From Torymus aiolomorphi (taxonomy: Eukaryota > Arthropoda > Insecta > Hymenoptera > Torymidae), in assembly GCA_036365515.1 (NCBI GenBank), contig CM070873.1, positions 81,789,948 through 81,853,947 of the forward strand: a DNA stretch of 64,000 bases. The letters run 5' to 3'. Within the stretch, counting starts at the first letter, position 1; the number at the start of each line of letters is the position of its first letter. The notes beneath the pieces were generated by a model. The model saw only the letters and a program-made list of their open reading frames with translations, was not told the DNA's origin and searched no databases. Of this stretch, positions 36,686 through 48,600 are shown piece by piece. The position numbers and the translations under genes were made by a program.

Positions 36686-39600
36686 ATGGATTCAAATGAG
36701 AACACTGAGGATAAAACTATGGAAACATCTAGTGAGAAGGAGATGTCTGTCCAAGATAATAAAAGTGAAAAGCAACCAGATAAAGAAGATATAGAAGAAG
36801 AAAAAGAAGAAGGAAAAGAAAAAGAAGAAGAAAAAGAAGAAGAAAAAGAGGAAGTGACACGAGAAAACAACAAAAGTGAAAATGTTGACAGTACAAGTGT
36901 AGAAACAAATGATAATGAAAATGAGACTAAAGACTTGCAAAATACGGACAGTGCAAAAATCAATACTTTAAAAAATGATTCTAAATCGATAGAAATAGAA
37001 AAGGAGGAAGACAATGAAAAGTTATCTAAAGTTTCTAATATAGCAAATGAATCAGAAAGTTCAGAAATAGATACATCGATAACATCTACACCACTTAAGG
37101 ACACTAAGGAAAGCAGGAGAAAACGTAAAAGCATGAAGTAAGTTTTTAAATTATTTGTTGAATTTGTTGTTTTGAAATTTTGAGATTAGGAATGTTGTAA
37201 ATTTCAATTAAATACTGGTTATCATGTGTAGAGAAATAATTTTTTAAATATATCTGTTATAATCAAATATAAAATAAATATTATGTAAGAGTCTCAAAAT
37301 TACTGTGAAATCATGATTTAATTGCCATATATTCTATGCATATGAGCATCTGCAAGATAAAAATATAATAATTTGCTTAAAGTTCAAAGTGTACTGATTA
37401 CACTTACACATTTCTTTTCTTTTTTTAGTAGCAATGACATAATGAATTTAAAATTTTCAGAATACATGCATTATCTGTAAATAAAAAGTTAGACGGTTAC
37501 AAATATCTTATAGCATTTCAATATCTTGTAGTATTGCAATGATCAATATCACGAAAAATTCCATTTGCCTCATATGTTTTGCGCATTTTCATAATACATA
37601 AAAAAAAAAAAAAAATGGCGCTGAATCTGGCGAAACCAGAGCCCGTTTTATCGCAGCGTAGTTTCGCAAAAGGTACATCGTCGGCCAAAGACTAATGAGA
37701 GCTAATGTGTTTTGCGCAGCACACCGCCAGCGAGGCTCTCGCCTGTCGAACAAAATGGCAGCAGCGCGAGCAAGCGCAAGAAGCTGGAGGCGCCGAACGA
37801 CCGGTTCTGCTGGCGTTGCCACAAGGAGTCGGTTGATGCTCAGTGTAGTGCCTGCCCAAGGTCATGGCATCGGCGTTGCATGGGCGGTGCACCGCCACTT
37901 ACTGCCACCGACAACTGGATATGCGGCGAGTGCGTGGGCATACTCCAAGCTGAGAACGCGGAGACGCGTTCGCCTGCGATGGCCCAGCTCTCCATCGATC
38001 AGCTCTGCATGATGCTCAGGCATATCATTGAAAGGATGAGAGATCAAACCGGGGTACGAAGATTGCTTTGTCTATGTCTTGACGTGGTTTCCCGATGTTT
38101 GGCTTAAAAATTGTAGTCATTTATATGTGGGAGAAAATTAGAGTTAAAAGAAGAAACAAATTATTTAGCATTAACTTATGTATAGTTTTAACTCAGATAT
38201 TTTCGATATAAGCTAGGTTTATTGTCAGCTTTAAAGCTCAAGAATGTAATAAGTATTGATCCGTTTGTCACTATTCTTTTAAAATAAGATTCATTCTATA
38301 TTTAGAAAATATTATGTAATTAAAATAGTTAAATAGTTTTATTTATCATTTTACAAAGTACTTATTTAGAGCAAAAAGTGATCTACAAGAATTGAGTACT
38401 TAAATAGAAACTATAATGGCTGTATTATGATGTCATAAACATCCATATTATACTTAAAAAAATAAATTTTTATATTTCATGGATAAATTAATTTTAAAAT
38501 AATTATTTCTTCTTTTATTTTTCAGTCTGAACCGTTTTGGAAGGCAGTTGATTTAGAAGAAGTTCCTAATTATTTAGAGTATGTTATCAAACCAATGGAT
38601 TTGAGTTTACTTGAATCTAATGTTCGTTCCAAAATGTATGGCAGTACAGATGCTTTTATGGCTGAAGCAAAATGGATACAACACAATTGTATAGTTTTCA
38701 ACACATGTAAGTTTATTTATTTTAGTTAATCCTTTTTAATGAAACGACTTTACAATATAATATTTAACTCAATGCTATATTAATTATACATTTAAATATT
38801 CTACTAAAAAATTATAACAATATAATTATTAATTCATTGAATTATGTAAGTGAGTTAAATATATTAGAATTATCATCATTTTTTTATTGTATAATAAGTA
38901 AATAATAATTTTATGGTGTCTATTGCAACGTAGATTTATACAGTATAGAAAAATATATAATTTACCATGTCAAGGACGTTTCAATTGCTTTGCTGTTAAA
39001 TAGTGTTATTTTCAGTCTTGTATATGAATAGAAGTTATGTAACATGTGATTGTGGTAACTATAGAATGAAAGTATAGTTTTAAAAAATACTATTACTATT
39101 TATATATTTCTAATAGATATCTACTTGATATTCAATTGACACTTTGAATATTTACTGAAAACATGAATTTCATTCAATTATGTTTAAAAAAATTAAATAA
39201 AGATTTAATCTATATAAATGAAACGGCATTATTAAGATTTTTTTATTTTGCTCATCAAATACATAAGTTGTCTTTCTTCTTATTTATAATAATCTAATAA
39301 AAATCAAACTCAAACATCAAACGCTACCGGAACTCATCATAGAACGTCAACCATCCACTCATCCACAATCACAATTTTAATTTTTGCAAACTTCAATGCA
39401 TTTGATTTTTTCACCTAAAACCTACATAGGTGGTGGTGTTTATACAGATACGTCGAAGTTGACCAACACGGCAAAGCAAATGCTGAAAGTGGCGCGACAA
39501 GAGGTGTCGGAAATCGAGGCATGTCCAGACTGTTTCGCTCACGGGCGCAACCTACCGCGTCCTCTGCCCTCCTGGTTCATCGAGCCATGCCGCAGACCAC

Positions 39601-42600
39601 ATCCCATCGTCTGGGCGAAACTTAAGGGTTTTCCATTTTGGCCGGCCAAGGCAATGCCCCGTCTAAATACACAAGGCCTTGTGGACGTAAGATTTTTCGG
39701 AGAACATGACCGAGCCTGGGTGTCACCGAAGGATATTTATCTGTACTCGCACGAGCCACCAGCAGGGATGCCCAGGAAAAAAAAGCTGGAGATGGAGCAG
39801 TGCGTAAAGGAGGTCCAGGATCATTCCAAAAAATTAGAGAAAGTTTTTGGGGAATTCAGGTATATAAATGTACTAAGCTTAGCGAATAAAAAAAAAGTTA
39901 CAATTTCGGTCAACTAATTAATATATTTTAATGTTTTACATCTATTATAGGTATGCACTACCGAAAGTTCCATATGACCCACACGATCCCATGCAAATCC
40001 AAATTATGCTGCCGAATTATGATCCGTCTAAAAATATGCGAATTGATACTGCAAAAGCGGAAGTAGCAACACCCGTAAATAATAAAACGTTGCCGCCCAA
40101 AACTGAGAAAAAGCAGCAGAATTTAAAGAATATTACTACTGTTGGAAGTACAAATGGTGCAATAGAAATCGAAAAATGTAATTTAATGCGGAAAAGAAAA
40201 ACTGTAGAGCATTTAGATAAATCTGTAAATAAAGAAAGTCCCGAAATTGAATCGGTTGTCGTCGTTTCGAAAAGAAAAAGTATAAATAAAAGTCCTACGA
40301 CTCCAGACAGTGGTAGTAGCATTAGCAATAACAAATTATCAAGAGAAAGTACCAGTACACCTGAAATTAAAATTGTAGAAGAAGTAACTAATGTATCTAC
40401 AACTAGAAAAAACGTAGCATCTATAAGAAAAATAAAAGGTGATTATATAAAAAAAGTAAAGTTAATGAGGGATCTCAACAAAGAAGAGTATAAAACGATT
40501 AATTCTAATTTGAAAAACGTGAGTAGTAAATCAGCAGAGGTGTCAAAATCGCCCGTTTTAAATAGTTTACAAAACAATACCGAATCCGTCAAAATTATGA
40601 CTATAAAGCCAAAGACAATTTACATTCAATCAAACGTAAAGAAATCGACAAATGCGAGTCCAATCGGCGGAAAAATAAGCGTTCAAACTCCTCAGTCAGA
40701 AAACAAAGTTATAAATAGAACATTAAACAAAACAATTATTAGCAAGGAGCTATCGAGATTTTCTGTCAATAATAAAGAGAGCCCGGTGAGCAATAAGCCA
40801 ATGACAGCTATACCAGTGTCAACTAAAAACCACCATTCGAAGTTACTTTACCTTCCAATGAATTCTAGTACATCTGAAACAGCAAAGCAATTCAATGACA
40901 AAGAACCAAAATTAAGTTCTACTGTCACAGTCAAACAAGAACCGAAAGATGATTTACAGCCAAAGGTGAGAAACTAGATTAGAATAAAAAATACTTTTAT
41001 AAATCTTTTTTTATAAATATAGAATGTTATTACAAATTAATTAAAATGTACAACAAATTATTTGATAAAATGAAAACATGTTTTCTTTTACTTTTACAGC
41101 AGCTGACAATAGCAAGGAAGCCTGGCAAGGCGCGCAAGTCTTTTCCGAATAAGCCCCCGTGCTTTCCCCAGATAAAGTCAGTCACATCATTGTCTCGCCC
41201 ATTGTTCAAATCGTCTTCAAACGCAAGCGATGCCATGGTCTACATTCCTCCCCAGAGTAACGAATTGCGATCATCTGCAGCAGCGGCACCGGTAGGGACG
41301 ACGGCAACAGTGACGACGACGACAGCTACTGCGACTACGACGACAGGCTCCACTTCGTCGATGTATGACTTGCCGCCGCCCGAAGCCGGACCGGTTACCG
41401 CGCAGATTCACCAGAAATCTATGGAGTTGGCGAACCGCGTGGCCAAGCTCATAACCGATACTATTAAAGAAGCGGCCGAGAGCAATGGCTTGACCGGCGG
41501 CGGCCTCATCAATCACCAAGAGGCTACGATACACTATCTTAAACTCAGAATGGAAAGAATGAAGTGGGATCACCAACAGCAAATTTCCGAACTCATACAC
41601 AATAACGGTGAGTATTCGTATACCGTGTATGGTGGAAGGTGTTAAAGCTTGAGTGTTTTTGCTTCTGAAGAGAATTTGCTGTTTAACTTTTTTTTTTTCT
41701 TCTTAAAATATATAGTTGTATAAATATTAAAAGTTTTAATTATACTTTAGTTATGATATATTAATAATACAATGCTACCGTTTCAGATTTTACTTAAACG
41801 TCTACTTACACGGCTTATTCTTGCATACTTGTATAATATTTTTTAGTGTTCTCAAAAAGTCAGCTTTGTCTGATTGTACTTACAAGTTTTATCCCATTTC
41901 TTTCTCATAATGCTTCGGTGAGCTATATGCATTTGGAAGAAAATCTGAGCAACTTTCCATGCAACAAGAATAATGTAGAAATTATTAATTATAAGTTCTA
42001 TATTTGACAATATAATCTAAGTCCATAATAATTTTGTTAGTTTACTCAATTATTATTAGGTACGACCGCCACTTGTCCTTATATTTTTACCAGAGCGAAA
42101 ATTGTTACATTTCAAATACTAATAATTTATATAAAAATTGTTATCTACCCAAAATGAGTCCATTTTAAGCATTTTCCGAGATGTACGTATGTCTGTACGT
42201 CCGTATGTAATCAAGTTTCTCGATTATCTCAGTGAAATTTCGATGGATCCAAACGAATTTTGGGCCAGATATTCATCTAATTATAAGTATCGAATAGTCC
42301 TATATTGAGTCAAATCCGTTGGAAAATAAAAAAACGCCAAAACAAATAAAAGTTAAAAATAAACGATTTTTAAACTTAATTTATCGATAATTAATTTTCA
42401 GTATAAATCTAGAACGTGCTACTGCTAAAACTGAACAGTTTGGAGTCGAAATATCAAGTCATTTTTGCAAAAACTTTGAACAAAGCGAAATTTAATTTCG
42501 TTCAAAGTTTTTGAAAAAACGGCTTGATATTTCGACTCCAAACTTTGACTGGATGATAGAACGTTAAAAAACACAGAAGAGTGTTCTCTTGATTTTTTGT

Positions 42601-45600
42601 GATTCGACGTATTTTATTTTTAATCAGCTTGAAACTGTGTGAATTGCTCGGTCGGTAATAGTACGAGTAAGGCATCCCCTTAAACCCATAAAAACTATTT
42701 TTAACGTCAACATGTATCTAAAATGGCCGATTTTCGGATATAACTTAGCAGGATTTGATTTTATACAAAAATGTTAAATGCAAAAGTTATAAATAACATC
42801 AAAACAACACTTCTTTCCATTTAACATTTCCATGTACAATCAATTCCTGCACGGAGAGAAAACTTAAATAAATATAACCTTATTTTCATCCGTAAAGGTT
42901 ATGTGCATGTAGCCAATCACCAATGCCGGACCCTTAGGCTGTTTTTGCCTGAGTCCTTCGTAAACGTAAAGATCACAGTCACATGTTTTTTTGAGGTTAG
43001 GAGGTGCAAACATCATTTGCACGCAAATAAATAAACTTTACATAGTTTATATACGATTTACATAAGTTAATTATAATTGTAATACATTTTTTTATTATAA
43101 TTTAGTTAAACAAAGTCAATTATTAAGAATTGGTGAACGTGGAAAATAGTACATTTCGACACGGGTGCGGAAGGTGATTATTTAGCTCATGTGGCGTTTT
43201 TCGCACGAGCGAAGCGAGTGCGAAAAAGTCACACCACCTAAATAATCGACTCACGCACTAGTTTCGAATGGTATTTTATACCACGAGAGCCGAATAATCA
43301 TATTAAAGTTATGATTTTGAGGTTAGAGTGGTATAAAAACGATTTTTAACGCTTAACTAAGGTAAAATACCCAATACTTGGACACAACAAAAAATCAAAC
43401 CAGCACTTGGACAGCGGTAAAATATTACTTTTACAAATATTTATTTTTTATTTATTTATTTATTTAAGCCAGAGTAGTACATGTTGTATTACATGTTATT
43501 GCTTACTTCAGGACATAGTTACATGTCTGAAGCAGCAAACATCCTATAGAGGTAGACATAGCTACCTGTACATAGGTCCGGTGTAAATAGATATGATAAC
43601 AATATTAATTCATTAACATTGTTTATGACATTAACTGTCTAGTGAATTTGAAATTGTATCAGTTTCGGTCTTATTAAATATATAATACGGAATATAATTT
43701 TTATGAGGTTAGGTTTTGAAAGAGTGCACATATAAATGTTGTCCAACTATGTGGTATTCCTCAATTTCTATATACCCGTTGTTGGACACATTTAAAAAAA
43801 TTATTAAATCCTATTTTATTTCTATTTGGTCTATGGGAAATGAATATAGAGCACCTAATTACAAATTTCAATTCGAAAATGGGATCAAATCGGATTTAAT
43901 AGATTTTTTTATCAGGGTTAATTATATTGTCCAACTACTGGTTCCAAGCGTTGTCCAAGTATCGGTATTAGTTTGACATATGCTGTCCAACTATAGGAGT
44001 TTTAAAGATATTTTTTAAACTGACTTTTTTAATGTAAAAAACATTTAAATATCTTTGTCTTTGCATAATTTAGTAAAATAACATCCCGAATTAGTAATTA
44101 GATTAAAAAGATTTGACAAATTCCGTTTATTGAATTTAGAAATACCGTTTATTCACGTTATGTTTCAAAATGTGTCCAAGTATTGGGTGTTTTACCTTAC
44201 GCTGAAATAACCGATTTTCGCTTATTATTCAATAGTATTTTACTTTACACAGAAATATTAGATACAAAAGTTGTAGATAATAATTAAACAAAACTTTCAT
44301 TATTATAATTATTATTATTTTTCCTTTAACATTTCCATATATAATCAATTCCTGGCGAGCTAGACATAATCGTTTTACCACAGTATATGTCACATCAAAT
44401 CAAAATTTTGTCCAAAATGGTACTATTCGTCCCAAAAACATACCTGTATTACGCGGTGATAAACATTTTATCGTTTATCATTTAAGAGCAACCCACCTGT
44501 TCTCGAATTCACCCACGAACACAACGGAATCGGATAGAGCATAAAATTCTGAACAAAAAGTTCCTCTATAATTTGTTCATAGGAGCAATATTTACAGGTG
44601 TTGTTATTAACTAAAAATTAACATGTAACAGCCAATGAGCGTCGCCGGTGCGGCGCTTGGCGGGAAGTGGGCGGAGCTCATGTACCGGGTTGGAGGGGGA
44701 GGAGAGGACCGGCCGTTGGAGGGGGCATGCACGGCTATCCAAAGACACGTTCAGCAGGCCCAACTCTATCGCTCGCTTTCTCGCCGTATGTTGCACTTCC
44801 TCGCTACCTCTTTCATTCTTTACGTACTCACTCACTTTTTCGCTCGCTCTCTCGCTCTCTCGTGTTCTCTCTCGCTCTCGCTCTCTCTCTCTCGCTGTAT
44901 ATTGCTCTCACTCGCACTTCGCCACTCCCTCTTCCGTTTTTTACGTATACTGATAGAAAGAATCATTTCCGATAGTCGGTGACTTAACTGTTAATAAATA
45001 GGCATTTGATAAAAGTTAAAGTCACGTGCATTAACAGCTAAGGAATGAACCCGTTGCCACAAGTACTTTACAAAACGCCATTTCTTAACTGTTAAGAAAC
45101 GTATGGAATGCGTGGTCTAGGTGTTCGGGGTGGCCAATAATGGAGTCTCGGTGGTGCGCTCCGCAGTTTTTGACCTCTAGGTATCAGACCGCATCCACTG
45201 CTTGATCTAGGTGTTCGGGGTAGCCAATAATGGAGTCTAGCTGGTGCGCACCATAGTTTTCACCGTTCACCACGATTTCGATGTGTTCCAACATCTAGAG
45301 GCAAAAAACTGGAGAGCAGAACCTAGATATCGTCATCGGCTACCACGAATACCTGGAGCACAAATCTGTTGCATCCTGAGATCTAAATGCAAAAAACTAC
45401 GGAGCCCACCACCTAGACTCCATACATCGGCCACCCCGAACACCTAGACCACGCATTCGTGGATTTCCAACACCTAGACGCAAAAACCTTCAGTGCGTAC
45501 CACCTAGACTCCATTATTGGCCACCCCGAACACCTAGACCACGCATTCCATACGTTTTCTAGCAGTTAAGAAATGGCATTTTGTAAAGTACTTGTGGCAA

Positions 45601-48600
45601 TGGATTCATTCCTTAATTGTTAATGCACGTGACTTTAACTTTTTTCAAATTCGTATTCATTAACAGTCATCGACTTTATCGGAAATAATTCTTTCTATCA
45701 GTATGGCAAGATGGCGCCGGGAAAGAAACGACCTCCCGACAATAGTACAAAAGTATATAAGTGCCACCCAACAAAACCAGTGGCATTAGTAATTTGTATC
45801 ATATGTGGAGATGCATATCATAAAAGTGATTTTGATAGATTAAACAATACAAAAGATCTAATATAAGTGAAATATATGATGAAAACGAGGAGGTAGTAAA
45901 AGTCCCATCCAAAATTGCGAACATCATGAATGACTATTACGGCAAAATGGGCAAAGAAATGACTGACAAAATTACTGCCCCAAGTAACAAATTTATTCAA
46001 CTACTACCAAGCAACTTAAATACAATTTTCCTACATCCTACAAATGAAATTGAAATTAAAAAAATAATTGAAAATTTGAAAATCAAGAATGGTGGAGTTG
46101 ATAAAATAAATGCTAAGACACTCAAAACAATATTTGATCTTATAACAGATCCGTTGGCACATATCATCAATAAATGTATTGAAAAGTCAATATGGCCGGA
46201 TGCGCTAAAAGCAGCTGAAGTGGTATCAATTTACAAATCAGGGAAAAAATTAAAAGTTAATAACTACAGACCTATATCATTAATATCGAATATTGCAAAA
46301 ATCTTTGAAAAAGTAATCTTCGAAAGAATTTTTGATTTTATTAACAAACATAAAATATTAAGCGAAAAACGGTTTGGCTTTATTAAAAACAAAGGAACCA
46401 GAGATGCTTTAAGCTGTATTACAAAGAGAATCTATGAGAACTTAGATAAGAGTAAGCCCATTATAGTCGCATTTCTAGATCTAGCAAAAGCCTTTGATAC
46501 AGTTGATCATAATATACTTCTATATAAGTTGCAAGCATACGGGATAAGAGGCAATGCCTATAAATTAATGCAAAGCTACTTAACAAATAGAAAGCAGAAA
46601 GTAAGAATTGACCAAAGTGAGAGTGAACTGATAACAATAATGGTGGGAGTGCCACAAGGAACAATCCTTGGGCCATTACTTTTTATATTATATATAAATG
46701 ATTTACTGATGACAATGCCAGAAAACTCAATTTTATCATATGCTGATGACACAGCAGTTATATCGTCAGGTAAAATCTGGAAAGAAGTTGAAAGTGAAAT
46801 GAATCGATATCTTGAAAAAGTAGCTATATGGCTCGCATTGAATAAACTAACATTAAACATAAGTAAAACTGTGTACATAACTTTCGGGAATTACTGTGAC
46901 AGTGTACCAAAAAATTTAGATATTTATATTAACAAAGAAAAATTAAAGAGAGTTGACTCGCGTAAATATTTAGGAGTTAATTTTGATTATAATCTAAAAT
47001 GGGATGAACATATTAACTACCTAATCAAAAAACAAGTTAGTTAAATTTCATCTTCTACAAAATTAATAAATTTATGCAAATAAGTACGTTAAAGGTTATT
47101 TACTATGCGTTTTTTCACAGTGTTATTAATTATGGGATAATTGCCTGGGGAGGTGTATATAAAAATAATCAACATTTACTTCAAAATATACAAAACAGAC
47201 TACTTAAACTAGTTTTCAAAAACACTTTTGAGCAAAATAAACCTATGAATATTAAGCAACTATTTACATGGGACTGCATAAAATATCATTACAACGAAAT
47301 GAAAAATATATTCACAAACTCAAATAGTAAGACAAGAAATAAAGCTATATTATTACCGAAAATTGACAAAAGAGTAAGCGAAAAAAACAATCATATAACT
47401 GCAATAAAGTCTTTCAATCTACTACCAAACGAGCTCAAAACTCTAGATATAGACAAAAGACCCACGATGTACAAAATAAAAGAATGGATTGTGAAAAATA
47501 TTTATTGAAAACGAGTTGAATATTCCTTGAAAACGATTTGATACTATAATCTCGTTATAGTAATTCAAGTCGAAAATTTAGATAATTGCATATAGCATAT
47601 ATACATATTACTGTTTTTAGAAAGTCTATTATATGTTAAAAAATATTTCATAGTTTTACGAATTAGTATTAGTTTTAGTTTTAAGTATATCTATATCTAT
47701 ACTCCAGACCTGCAAACAGGAAATTTATTTTTCTCTGCAGGGTTACAACAATGTAATGTACTTCTGTAATGTACTCTGGATAAATAAAAAAAATAAATAA
47801 AGTATGTACGTAAAAAACAGAAGAGGGAGTGACCAAATGTGAGAGAGAGCGAGACAGCGAGCGAAAAAGTGAGTGAGTACGTAAAGAACGGAAGAGGGAG
47901 TGAGGAAGTGCGAGTGTAGAGTGCAAGATACGGAGAGAGCGAGAGATCGTGAGAGTTGGGCCTGCTTTTTTTTTGTCCTTTAAGGGTTATTCTCACAGTG
48001 TGAGCATGTATCCTGTTCCTCAATACGTCGAACCTCAAAATTTGTCCACAATAAAGATTACTTGAATGCCAATCTAGAGATGTTGATCCAAATGTTGATT
48101 GTGACTTCTTTAAAGTAATAAGTATAATAACAAAAAAAGGAACTGATATTAGTGCTTCTTGCTGAATTAAAGAACTCAGCAACAAAATTTGTAGATCTTA
48201 GAACAGAAAGGCAATTAAAGTGGTGTTTCTATGAGGGAATAGGAACCAAAAGACGAGGTTTGGAAAGGGTAAATTATTATACAGGTATATTATTATCAAA
48301 AATATAACTAGAAAGAGTTTTGTATATACTGGGGAGTTGGGCCTGCTGAACGTGTTTTCGGATAGCCGTGTATGCCCCCTCCAGCGGCCGGGCCTCTTCT
48401 TCCCCTCCAGCCACGGTGCATTAGTTCCGCCCACTTTCCCGCCACGCGCTGCGCCAACGACGCTCATTGGCTGTTACGTGTTAATTTTTAGTTAATACAA
48501 CTGTAAATATTGATCTTATGAACAAATTGTGGAGGAACTTTTTGTTCAGAATTTTATGCTCTATCCGATTCCGTTGTGTTCGTGGGTGAATTCGAGAACA

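Larger units (their letters stand above)
45702..47796 (+). mobile_element. CR1/jockey-type non-LTR retrotransposon, decayed
   Basis: Starts with a short ORF1 remnant at 45711, carries an RT ORF2 and ends in AATAAAAAAAATAAATAAAG. AGTATG at 45700-45705 recurs just after the tail (47796-47801), consistent with a short target duplication. Most of ORF1 and the endonuclease are missing, so this copy is internally deleted. Confidence 0.75.

Noticed and set aside
36692..37134. Antisense frames rich in Phe/Ser
   Set aside because: They mirror the Glu/Lys-rich ZMYND8 exon 1.
44635..44982. Ser/Leu/Arg-rich frames
   Set aside because: They come from the CT-rich inner arm of the composite inverted-repeat element.
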